A stretch of DNA of 19,096 bases from Candidatus Sulfopaludibacter sp. SbA3. Its GTDB lineage: Bacteria > Acidobacteriota > Terriglobia > Bryobacterales > Bryobacteraceae. A program made the position numbers and the translations under genes. Shown piece after piece: positions 6,974-14,489 of this stretch; within the stretch, counting starts at the first letter, position 1; every line of letters begins with the position of its first letter. The stretch is taken from the NCBI GenBank assembly GCA_945900935.1, contig CAMDKT010000029.1, positions 1-19,096 on the forward strand, given 5' to 3'. Below the pieces are notes generated by a model. The model was not told the DNA's origin and did not search any database. It was given only the letters and a program-made list of their open reading frames with translations.

Positions 6974-7876
6974 ATGTTTGAGGGATGTGGCACGGCGATA
7001 GTTACGCCGTTTCAGCAGGATTTACGTTTGGATGAAATGGGTCTGCGGGCGCTGGTGCGGCGGCAGATTGCAGAGGGCATTCACTTTTTGGTGCCGTGCG
7101 GGACGACTGGCGAGAGCCCGACGCTGACGCATGCGGAACATCTGCGCGTGGTGGAAATCACGCTGGAAGAGGCCAAGGGGAAGGTCCCTGTGATGGCGGG
7201 GTGCGGCGGATACAGCACGAAGGAAGTGTGTGATCTGGCCAGGGAATTGGAAGCGATGGGCGCCGATGGGCTATTGTCGGTGACGCCCTATTACAACAAG
7301 CCGACGCAGGAAGGGCTGTATCAGCACTATCGGGTGATGGCGGAGGCGACGCGGTTGCCGATTGTGGTTTACAGCGTGCAGGGGCGGACTGGGGTGAATG
7401 TGGAGCCGTTGACGTTGAAGCGGCTGGCGGGGATTGACAATATAGTTGGCGTGAAAGAGGCGAGCGGGAATATATCGCAGATGGCGTCGGTGCTGTATCA
7501 TGTGCCTGCGGATTTCGCAGTTTTGAGCGGGGACGATTCGATAACGATTCCGCTGATTGCGTTGGGCGGGCGCGGGGTTATTTCGGTGGCGTCGAACGAG
7601 ATTCCGGGGCCGATGTCGCAGATCGCGCGGCTGGCGCTGGATGGGGATTTCGCGGGGGCGCGGGCATTGCAGCGGTTGTATTTTCCGTTGATGGAAGTGA
7701 ATTTTGTGGAGTCGAATCCGGGGCCGGTGAAGTGGGCGATGGCGCGGATGGGGTTGTTGGAACCGGTGTGGCGTCTTCCGCTGGTACCGCCTTCGGCGGC
7801 GAGCCGGGAGAAGATAGACGCGGTGTTGGAGCAGTGCGGCCTACTGGCCATTGGAGATTCAGTTGCCGCTCATTGA
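6974..7876 (+). CDS. dapA: 4-hydroxy-tetrahydrodipicolinate synthase
   Basis: DapA condenses pyruvate with aspartate semialdehyde; it is a Schiff-base (beta/alpha)8-barrel aldolase of 300 residues. Motifs: PCGTTGESPTL near the N-terminus, TPYYNKPTQEGLYQHY, Tyr133 in VVYSVQGRTG, Arg138 in the same block, and the Schiff-base Lys161 in GVKEASGN. Tyr133 and Arg138 have the same numbers as in E. coli DapA. The usual VPxRTG reads VQGRTG here, so Pro is replaced by Gln. A strong GGAGG lies 7 bases before the ATG, so this gene can initiate on its own although only 12 bases follow dapB. Its end overlaps the beginning of dapD. Confidence 0.95.
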   Translation: MFEGCGTAIVTPFQQDLRLDEMGLRALVRRQIAEGIHFLVPCGTTGESPTLTHAEHLRVVEITLEEAKGKVPVMAGCGGYSTKEVCDLARELEAMGADGLLSVTPYYNKPTQEGLYQHYRVMAEATRLPIVVYSVQGRTGVNVEPLTLKRLAGIDNIVGVKEASGNISQMASVLYHVPADFAVLSGDDSITIPLIALGGRGVISVASNEIPGPMSQIARLALDGDFAGARALQRLYFPLMEVNFVESNPGPVKWAMARMGLLEPVWRLPLVPPSAASREKIDAVLEQCGLLAIGDSVAAH

Positions 7877-8705
7877 TCAGATTGAAGAGGCGTTTGATAA
7901 TAAGCCGGCGGTTTACGGCGAAGAGCATTTCCAGCTGTTCGCGACGTTCAAAGCGGCGCTGAACGCGGGAACGATTCGGGCGGCGTCGCCGGACGCGTCG
8001 ACGGCGACGGGATGGCGCGTGAACGGATGGGTGAAGAAGGGGATTTTGTTGGGGTTCCGGTTAGGCGCGATCGTCGATATGTCGGTGGACAGTTCTCGGC
8101 AGCCGTTCTTCGACAAGGCGACGTATCCGGTGAAGCAGTTCTCCGCGACGGATGGCGTGCGGATTGTGCCGGGCGGATCGTCGATTCGCGATGGTTGCTT
8201 TGTTGGCCGGTCGGTGACCTGCATGCCGCCGATGTACATCAATGTCGGCGCGTATGTGGACGAGGGGACGATGGTGGACTCTCATGCGCTGGTGGGGAGT
8301 TGCGCGCAGATTGGGGCGCGGGTACATCTTTCGGCGGCGGTGCAGATTGGGGGCGTGTTGGAGCCGGTGGGCGCGATGCCGGTGATCATTGAAGATGACG
8401 TTTTGGTGGGGGGCAACTGCGGCGTTTATGAAGGGACCGTGGTGAAGCGGCGCGCGGTGCTGGGGACGGGGACGATTCTCAATCGATCGACGCCCGTGTA
8501 TGATTTGGTGAACGGGACTGTTTTGCGGGCAACGGATGAGGATCCGCTGGTGATTCCGGAAGGGGCCGTGGTGGTTGCCGGTTCGCGCGCTGTTACCAGC
8601 GGGCACGGGAAGGACTGGGGCATTTCGATTTACACGCCGGTGATTGTGAAGTATCGGGACGCCAAGACGGACACACGGATTCAGTTGGAAGATCTGTTGC
8701 GATAG
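7863..8705 (+). CDS. dapD: 2,3,4,5-tetrahydropyridine-2,6-dicarboxylate N-succinyltransferase
   Basis: DapD transfers succinyl from succinyl-CoA to tetrahydrodipicolinate, which commits this organism to the succinylase branch. The protein has the helical N-terminal domain (IDQIEEAFDNKP, VNGWVKKGILLGFRL). A left-handed beta-helix of hexapeptide repeats follows, with YVDEGTMVD at residues 131-139, VGSCAQIG and GGVLEPVGAMPVIIEDD, and a C-terminal YTPVIVKYRDAKT. There is no ATG. TTG at 7863 has GGAG (7853-7856) 6 bases upstream and gives an N-terminus aligning with E. coli DapD at 280 residues. TTG at 7851 (284 residues) is the alternative. Either way it overlaps the end of dapA (14 or 26 bases), so translation is probably coupled. 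The TTG start may lower expression compared with dapA. Confidence 0.93.
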   Translation: MPLIDQIEEAFDNKPAVYGEEHFQLFATFKAALNAGTIRAASPDASTATGWRVNGWVKKGILLGFRLGAIVDMSVDSSRQPFFDKATYPVKQFSATDGVRIVPGGSSIRDGCFVGRSVTCMPPMYINVGAYVDEGTMVDSHALVGSCAQIGARVHLSAAVQIGGVLEPVGAMPVIIEDDVLVGGNCGVYEGTVVKRRAVLGTGTILNRSTPVYDLVNGTVLRATDEDPLVIPEGAVVVAGSRAVTSGHGKDWGISIYTPVIVKYRDAKTDTRIQLEDLLR

Positions 8706-8713
8706 GAGCGTGT

Positions 8714-9664
8714 ATGGTTCGTTTGTCGTTGCTGATAGTGGCCGGAGTGGCGATGGCGGAGCCGTGTTCGCAGGGAACGGCGGCGTGCGTAGAGCCGCTG
8801 CCGATGGGCGGGGGGCGGTCCGTGATGATGTACCGGTCGCATCCGCTGCAGAAGGGCCATGCGAAGGCCCGGCGGGCGCTGATCGTGATTCACGGCGCGG
8901 GCCGAAACGCGGATGACTATTTCCCTTCGGGGATGGCGGGGGCGTATTTGGCGGGCGGGTTGGAGGAGACGATTGTGGTGGCTCCGCGGTTTGCGGGGAC
9001 CGGATCTCGAAACTGCGATGACAAGCTGGCGCCGGGGGAAATTGGCTTCTCCTGTATCGGTGACGATTGGCGGGGCGGCGGGCCGGGCGTGGGCGTGGCT
9101 TCGGTGACTACGTTTGACGTAATGGATGAATTGATACGGCGGTTCGCGGACAAGAAGCGGTATCCGCGGTTGACGCATGTGGTGTTGATGGGGCACTCGG
9201 CCGGCGGGCAGTTTTTGAGCCGGTACGCGGCGGCTTCAAAGTTGGATCCGGCGGGCGTTTCGGTGCGTTACGTGATTTCGAATCCGTCGAGTTATCTGTA
9301 TTTGGACGGGACGCGGCCGGGTCCAACGCAGGGATGTGCCGGATTTAACGAATGGAAGTACGGGATGGAAAATCGGACGGGTTACGCGGCGGCGATCACT
9401 GATGATGTTATGCGCGCGAATTTGGCCCGGCGTGACGTGGTGTATCTGTTGGGCGGGTACGATACGACGCCGCAGTTTGGGTTTGACTCGACGTGCGGAG
9501 CGATGGCGCAGGGTCCGAGCCGGTTGCAGCGCGGTACGGACTATTTCGCGTATATCACCACGAAGTTTGGCGCCAAGCACCGATTGGTTCCCGTGCCCAA
9601 TTGCGGGCATAACGGGCGATGCATGTTGGTGGCGAATGAGGCGCGGGAAGTGTTGTTTCCGTAA
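8714..9664 (+). CDS. Secreted alpha/beta hydrolase
   Basis: This 316-residue protein has a short Sec signal peptide (residues 1-15, hydrophobic LSLLIVAG, AMA cleavage pattern before Glu16). An alpha/beta-hydrolase fold follows. ALIVIHGAGRN is the oxyanion-hole strand, GHSAGG at 160-165 is the nucleophile elbow with Ser162, Asp250 in GGYDT is the likely acid, and His299 in NCGHNGRCM is the likely base. Several cysteines (for example in CSQGTAAC, FSCIG, NCGHNGRC) suggest disulfides outside the cytoplasm. The substrate cannot be read from the sequence; an esterase-like enzyme is the safe description. An AGGAG ribosome site precedes the ATG, and only 8 bases separate it from dapD. It probably shares the riboswitch-controlled transcript although no role in lysine synthesis is evident. 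Confidence 0.8.
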   Translation: MVRLSLLIVAGVAMAEPCSQGTAACVEPLPMGGGRSVMMYRSHPLQKGHAKARRALIVIHGAGRNADDYFPSGMAGAYLAGGLEETIVVAPRFAGTGSRNCDDKLAPGEIGFSCIGDDWRGGGPGVGVASVTTFDVMDELIRRFADKKRYPRLTHVVLMGHSAGGQFLSRYAAASKLDPAGVSVRYVISNPSSYLYLDGTRPGPTQGCAGFNEWKYGMENRTGYAAAITDDVMRANLARRDVVYLLGGYDTTPQFGFDSTCGAMAQGPSRLQRGTDYFAYITTKFGAKHRLVPVPNCGHNGRCMLVANEAREVLFP

Positions 9665-9695
9665 GTGCGGGGTTGGGGTGCATGGCCCCCGGTGC

Positions 9696-9716
9696 GTGTC
9701 AAAAATGTTGAGACAC
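9696..9716 (+). terminator. Small hairpin after the hydrolase gene (weak terminator candidate)
   Basis: GTGTC (9696-9700) and GACAC (9712-9716) form a 5-bp stem with an 11-base loop, 32 bases past the hydrolase stop. There is no T run after it. A GGGG/CCCC pair (9675-9678 / 9686-9689) lies just before. It might help end the operon transcript, but the evidence is thin. Confidence 0.25.
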
Positions 9717-9750
9717 TCGGCGAAATAATTGAGTGAGTTTTCCTGCCTCC

Positions 9751-9970
9751 TCGCTGTTTGGTGTGGGTAAGGACGGGCGTGCGCAATGAGGGCATTCGGC
9801 TCTTGGAGGCGTCGGCAAGGAAGGAATCTCGAATGGATGAGCGGCGTGATGGAGTGCCGGGTTCGCTTCCTGGAGTTTGAAGTTGGAAACGACAATATCG
9901 CCGGTCTTGCGGGCCGAATGCTCTTGCCAGGACCAGCTAAGCCGGCTCTCTTACCCACACCACACAGCGA
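9751..9970. repeat. 220-base imperfect palindromic element (MITE-like or bidirectional structure) between convergent genes
   Basis: The outer arms, 9751-9771 and the reverse complement of 9950-9970, agree at 20 of 21 positions; the shared core is TGGTGTGGGTAAG. Further in, GCATTCGGC (about 9788-9796) pairs perfectly with GCCGAATGC (about 9913-9921), so the pairing extends well inside. The element fills most of the 322-base gap between two convergent genes. No target-site duplication or transposase frame is visible. It could be a non-autonomous mobile repeat, a structured 3' end serving both transcripts, or both. Confidence 0.6.
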
Positions 9971-9986
9971 AGAACCAACAAAAAGC

Positions 9987-11318
9987 CTAAATCCCCTGCA
10001 ATCGCGTCTTCGAATCGCCAAACTCATCCAACTTGATATCAAAACGATCCATCAGCGAGAGATACAAGCTGCACATTTTGCGATTGTCTTCGCCGGCTTC
10101 CAGATAGTTCAACGCGCGGCCCGTTTTCAGCGTCCCGCCGAGCCCGCCGGCGAGCAACAGCGGCAAGCGGAAGTTGTCATGTTTGCGGCCGATCCAGAGA
10201 TTGGAAAGGAACATCAAGCATGAGTTGTCGAGCACCGTTCCATTGCCTTCCTTCATGCTGTCCAGCTTAGAGGCGAGGTATGCGTACTGGCTGACGTGGA
10301 ACCTGGCGATGCGCTCGTAACCGGCGGAAGTGTTGTCGTGCGAGGCGGCGTGGTGGCCTTCCTTCACTTCGAGGAACGGATAGTACATCGCCGAAAGGTC
10401 GCGGGAAATAATGAGTGACGCCACGCGGGTCTTGTTGGTTTGGAAGGCGATGGCAATGATGTCGCACATCAGGCGGGCATGGTCGCGCAGATCCTCGGGC
10501 AGGCCGTTGGCGGGCCGATCCATGGTGGCGGCGATGGTGTTCTTCGCCTTGGAGGCATCGTCGGCATCGGTCTTGCTCTTGCGCATTCCCTCGACGCGCT
10601 TTTCCACTTCGCGCACGCTGGTCAGAAATTCATCCAGCTTGTGTTTGTCGGTGGCGCTGATTCGGGTGGTCAGGTCCTGCGCGCGATTCTTCACGCGGTC
10701 AAGCACGCTGATGTTCAACAGGCTGCCGCGGTTGTCGAAGAGGTTATCCCAGGCCAGCGACGGATAGATCTCAATCGGGACCGGCGATTCCGGGCTCTGC
10801 CAGGAGATGTGCGAACTGTAGGCCATGGAAAAGTTCGTCTCGTGATAGCCGGTCATGGGCTGGTCACAGGCGAGAACGATGCTCGATTGCGGCGTGTCTT
10901 CGCCGACGCGGCTGGCAATCATCTGATCGACGCTGATGCCGGAGTGGATGACGGCACCCTTGGCGATCTTCGCGCCCGAGAGCAGGCTGCCCGTCTGGCC
11001 GGGATGAATGCCCTGCCGGGTAAGCGCCTTTACATAGAGCCCGTCGATGACGTTGATCTTTTGCTTCAACGGCTCCAGCGGCGCGAGCGTTTTGCTGAGC
11101 TTCATCTCAGCGCCTTGGCCCTCGGCGCTCCAATGGTCTTCATTCACGCCACAACCCAGGAAAACGACGCCGAATCGTTTTGGGAAGGCGGAGGCAGGCG
11201 GCGTATCGGCCAGCGCGTGCATGGACTCAAGCCACGGCAGAGCCATGGTACAACCGGCCCCGCGAAGCACAGCGCGGCGGGAGAGGGGAAGCGCGGACGT
11301 TCGGGTGGAGCGATTCAT
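9987..11318 (-). CDS. Tat-exported DUF1552 protein
   Basis: This 443-residue protein belongs to the DUF1552 family, common in Planctomycetes and Acidobacteria and without an established function. The N-terminus has a twin-arginine signal, SRRAVLRGAG (Arg14-Arg15), then a hydrophobic segment, so it is predicted to be exported folded. Family-typical stretches include RFGVVFLGCGVNEDHW, GIHPGQTGSLLSG, MIASRVGEDTPQSSIVLA, and a C-terminal block with EGHHAASHDN and LFLSNLWIGRKHDNF-like sequence. The family is usually found directly after a cytochrome-c/DUF1592-type gene, exactly as here. The start ATG overlaps the stop of that gene (ATGA on the minus strand), so the two are translated together and probably act together outside the cytoplasm. 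Confidence 0.88.
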   Translation of the reverse strand: MNRSTRTSALPLSRRAVLRGAGCTMALPWLESMHALADTPPASAFPKRFGVVFLGCGVNEDHWSAEGQGAEMKLSKTLAPLEPLKQKINVIDGLYVKALTRQGIHPGQTGSLLSGAKIAKGAVIHSGISVDQMIASRVGEDTPQSSIVLACDQPMTGYHETNFSMAYSSHISWQSPESPVPIEIYPSLAWDNLFDNRGSLLNISVLDRVKNRAQDLTTRISATDKHKLDEFLTSVREVEKRVEGMRKSKTDADDASKAKNTIAATMDRPANGLPEDLRDHARLMCDIIAIAFQTNKTRVASLIISRDLSAMYYPFLEVKEGHHAASHDNTSAGYERIARFHVSQYAYLASKLDSMKEGNGTVLDNSCLMFLSNLWIGRKHDNFRLPLLLAGGLGGTLKTGRALNYLEAGEDNRKMCSLYLSLMDRFDIKLDEFGDSKTRLQGI

Positions 11319-14300
11319 AACTTTGCCTTTGCGGTTGGTTTAATTTGTTCGGCGACTCGTCGATTGAGGAATTGCGGACTAGCGACGATGGCTTCCACTA
11401 GAGTATCGAATTTATACCCGTTGGCGGGGGCCTGCGCGGCCATGCGTTCGACGATGGCTTCATCGGAAAGTTGCAGGGACCGGTTGAGCGCGTAGGCCAG
11501 CAGTTTGCGGCTGAGGTTGGTGACGAACTCTCTTTGGCGATGCTCGCGGATGAAGGTTTGCAGGCCAGCGACGCCGGACCCGGTGAAGCCGCCGGGGTAG
11601 GTGGCCGCGGTGTCGACGGGGCGGCCGGCGAGGTCCTTCGCCCTGGCGGTTCCAACGGGGCTATAGCCTTCAAAGGCGAGGCCGAAGGAATCGATGCGCG
11701 CGTGGCAAGCCGAGCACAACGCGTTCTCGCGATGCTTGGCGAGCATGTCGCGAACGGGGAGTTCCGATGTGGCCTCGTCGTGAGGGAGTTCGGGGACGAT
11801 GGGCGGCGGCGGAGGAACGATTTCTCCGAGAATGCGTTGCACAACCCAGTTGCCGCGTTTGACGGGGCTGGTGCGGAGGCCGGGGGAATTCAGGGTGAGG
11901 AACACGGCCATGGGCAGCAGGCCGCCGCGGCCATAGCGGGCGGCGTCATCGACGCGAATCCACGTCGCCGCGTCGCCTTTCACTTCGGGCATGCCGTAGT
12001 GTTTGGCGAGAACGGGATTGACGAAGGTATGGGCGCCGTAGAGAAGATCGAGGATCGAGCGATTGTTGCGGAGCGCGTCTTCGATCAAGCGGATAGGCTC
12101 ATTGAACATCGCCTCGCGCAGTTCGTTGTTGAAGGCAGGGAAGCGCACGCGATCCACCGAATTGGACTTCTCGAAGTGGCGGAAGGTGAGCCAGTTGCCG
12201 GTGAATTCGGTGGCGAGGCCGCGGACGCGCGAATCTTTCAACATGCGGCGCGTCTGGGCGAGCAAGACTTCAGGTTTTTGCAGATCGCCGGCGGCGGCGT
12301 GGCGCAGCAGTTCATCGTCGGGGTTGCTGGACCAGATGAAGTAACTCAGGCGGCTGGCCAGTTCGTAGCTGGACAGGGGCCGGGTGGCTTTGCGGCTGAC
12401 GGGGGCCGCGGCGGACAGATCGAGGCGATAGAGAAAATCGGGAGACATCAGTACGCTGACGATCGCGTCGCGAATGGCGTCTTCGTGGGAGAGTTCGTTC
12501 CTGGTCCGCAGTAGTTTGTAGTAGGCGAGCAGATCGTCGTCTTCCGCTTTGGTCAGCGGACGGCGGTAGGCGCGGTTGGCGAATTGAAGGAGCGCCTTCA
12601 GATGCAGGGGCTCGGCGTCTTTGCGTTGCTTCTCGATGAATCGCAGGGTGGCGTTGATTCGATCATAATGATCGCGGATGGCGTAGGGAGCCATCGGGTC
12701 ATTCGCGGGGTCGGCGGCGGACTTGACGAGGTAGGCCTCGCGCATGGCGACGATAACTTCGGAATCGGTGACTTCGTTGTTGGCCGGGCGGGCGCTGGCC
12801 GATTCCGAGCCCTTGCCTTGGACCTCGCCGCTTTGATTGAAGAAGTATTGAATCCAAGTGCGGGCGGTGAAGCTGGCGATGTATTCGAACTCGCCCCAGA
12901 GGCGGTCGATTTCCTGCTTGCCTTTGTCGTCGAGGATTAGCTCCATCAGCGGCGCGTCGTCGCGGTAGAACCCGAGGACGCTGTGATAACCGGCGCTCAG
13001 GAGGCGGCCTTTGTCCTGGGAATCGTCGGGGAAGAAGCGGCCGCGTTCGCTGACAAAAAACGTGTCGGGGAAGACCGTGGCAAAGCGGGCGAAAGCGGCC
13101 TGATAGCGGGCGCGTTCGGCGGCTGGGACGATAAGGTCCTTGTCGTCGTTACGGGCTTTGGCCATCAGTGCGGCCCAGCGGGGAGCGGCTTCCTGATGGA
13201 GTCCGGCGTACTTGGGAATGGTGACTTCGGCGGGGGGCGGATCGGTGTCGTTACGGAGGGCGGCGGGGTCACTTTCTCGGCGGTGCAATGAGAATTCACG
13301 TAGCTTCCAATTCAGCAGCGGTTGCGATCCAGGCGGCAAGCCCTTCACGTTTGGCGCGGCGAACTGCATGGCGGTATGGGACCGGATTTTGGTGACGAAG
13401 TCCTGCATCGCAAGGCATTTGGCGGCCAGCGATTCCGGTTTCATTTCGGCTGGCGCGGGGAGATCGAGCCACATTTTCTGTAGTGTCTGGACTGGCCCGA
13501 TGGCTCCCGGTTCGCCCAGAATTTGCCAGACCATGGGCAGATATTTCGGGCTGATCTTCGCATCGGCGGCGATGGCGGCCAAGGTTGCGTTGGGCTTTCC
13601 GAGCGCGGCCCGGTGTTTGAATCGCCAGGCGGCTTCAAAGTAATCGGCGTATTTGGCGGGCTGGTTGAAATAGAAGTTGACGATGCGCTGGACGGCGTAC
13701 TTCTCGCGATCGGTTTCGACCAACATCGGATGGGGCGCGAAATCCATTGTCCGCGGGGAGAGCACCATGTGGCTGACGACCTGCCGGGCGGCTTGCAAAT
13801 ATTTGTTGAGGAGCGCCGGCGACATCGTCAGCGACTCGCCGGAGTTGTCGAAACCTGCCGGGTTGGCCGGATCGACGGGGAACTCCTTGGTGATCTGCAT
13901 GTCCCGGCCGGTTAAATCGCGGATGGTGTAGTTGTATTCGGCGTTGCTTAAGCGGCGGGCGGAGACGAGGCCGGGATCGCCGGCGGTCCGTTTGATCTCC
14001 GCGGCGCGCACGGCTTGAATCCAGTTCGTTACACGATGGCTCTCAGCGGCGGGGACCGGGGACATGGGCTTGGGCGGCATGTCCTTGGCCTCGAGGCGTT
14101 CCATAAGCAGAGCCCAACGCGGATAATCCCGGGTTACCTCGTCGATGGTTGTGTAGGCCTTGAGGTCGAACTGGGCGGCCGGGTTCTGTCCGCTGTGACA
14201 ACCGGTGCAGTTTTTCGCCAGGAACGGCCTGACGGTTTGCTGGAACTCGCGGTCGAGTTTGCCGTCAGCGGCGGCGACCGTGAGCGCGGCGGTTGCGAGC

Positions 14301-14320
14301 AGGATTCGAACGAGAATCAA
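11315..14320 (-). CDS. Exported cytochrome-c-type DUF1587/1595/1592/1588/1585 protein
   Basis: This 1001-residue protein starts with a signal peptide (LVRILLATAALTVAAA). A c-type haem site follows at Cys38, Cys41, His42 (NCTGCH). The domain order matches the family. DUF1587 is near 100-165 (ARRLSNAEYNYTIRDLTGRD). After a long middle section that I do not recognise (about 190-570) come DUF1595 (FANRAYRRPLTKAE), DUF1592 (LSSYELASRLSYFIWSSNPD), and DUF1588 with a second Cys-x-x-Cys-His at 869-873 (LCSACHARIDSFGLAFE). DUF1585 closes the protein (LLAYALNRSLQLSDEA). Biochemical role is not established; a periplasmic redox or polymer-degradation role is a guess. The start is TTG 14320, with AAGGA 9 bases upstream. 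It is the first gene of the minus-strand pair with DUF1552. Confidence 0.88.
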   Translation of the reverse strand: MILVRILLATAALTVAAADGKLDREFQQTVRPFLAKNCTGCHSGQNPAAQFDLKAYTTIDEVTRDYPRWALLMERLEAKDMPPKPMSPVPAAESHRVTNWIQAVRAAEIKRTAGDPGLVSARRLSNAEYNYTIRDLTGRDMQITKEFPVDPANPAGFDNSGESLTMSPALLNKYLQAARQVVSHMVLSPRTMDFAPHPMLVETDREKYAVQRIVNFYFNQPAKYADYFEAAWRFKHRAALGKPNATLAAIAADAKISPKYLPMVWQILGEPGAIGPVQTLQKMWLDLPAPAEMKPESLAAKCLAMQDFVTKIRSHTAMQFAAPNVKGLPPGSQPLLNWKLREFSLHRRESDPAALRNDTDPPPAEVTIPKYAGLHQEAAPRWAALMAKARNDDKDLIVPAAERARYQAAFARFATVFPDTFFVSERGRFFPDDSQDKGRLLSAGYHSVLGFYRDDAPLMELILDDKGKQEIDRLWGEFEYIASFTARTWIQYFFNQSGEVQGKGSESASARPANNEVTDSEVIVAMREAYLVKSAADPANDPMAPYAIRDHYDRINATLRFIEKQRKDAEPLHLKALLQFANRAYRRPLTKAEDDDLLAYYKLLRTRNELSHEDAIRDAIVSVLMSPDFLYRLDLSAAAPVSRKATRPLSSYELASRLSYFIWSSNPDDELLRHAAAGDLQKPEVLLAQTRRMLKDSRVRGLATEFTGNWLTFRHFEKSNSVDRVRFPAFNNELREAMFNEPIRLIEDALRNNRSILDLLYGAHTFVNPVLAKHYGMPEVKGDAATWIRVDDAARYGRGGLLPMAVFLTLNSPGLRTSPVKRGNWVVQRILGEIVPPPPPIVPELPHDEATSELPVRDMLAKHRENALCSACHARIDSFGLAFEGYSPVGTARAKDLAGRPVDTAATYPGGFTGSGVAGLQTFIREHRQREFVTNLSRKLLAYALNRSLQLSDEAIVERMAAQAPANGYKFDTLVEAIVASPQFLNRRVAEQIKPTAKAKL

Positions 14321-14475
14321 GAATGTTTTTCCTTCCAGTAGACGCTGATTAAAGTCTATCTAACATTAAGTCGGCTCCCGGCTGGTGATGGTTACTTTTC
14401 CGGCTCGATTTTTGCAGCCGGTACAGCGGTAACCAGGAACAGGCCGAATTTCGTGGGATACCGCACACCGCTTTG

Positions 14476-14481
14476 TATACT
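14476..14481 (+). promoter_or_regulatory. -10 hexamer TATACT close to the FAD-oxidoreductase start (possible leaderless mRNA)
   Basis: TATACT (5 of 6 to TATAAT) ends 8 bases before the ATG at 14490, so transcription would start at about the start codon. No Shine-Dalgarno sequence precedes that ATG, which fits a leaderless message. No good -35 is visible 16-18 bases upstream. The rest of the 169-base divergent region (14321-14489) shows no other clear site. Confidence 0.35.
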
Positions 14482-14489
14482 GACTACCT

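Noticed and set aside
10440..11495. Open plus-strand frame (351 codons) opposite the DUF1552 gene
   Set aside because: Antisense to a clearly recognised gene and crossing the boundary of the two minus-strand genes; no recognisable motif.
11471..12514. Long open plus-strand frame (347 codons) opposite the cytochrome-c/DUF protein gene
   Set aside because: It is low-complexity Gly/Ala/Glu-rich text with no family pattern, and it mirrors a well-supported minus-strand gene. GC-rich DNA readily gives such antisense frames.
14321..14489. A riboswitch or other leader RNA between the divergent genes
   Set aside because: No conserved leader motif or convincing set of helices was found; only the TATACT -10 candidate stood out.
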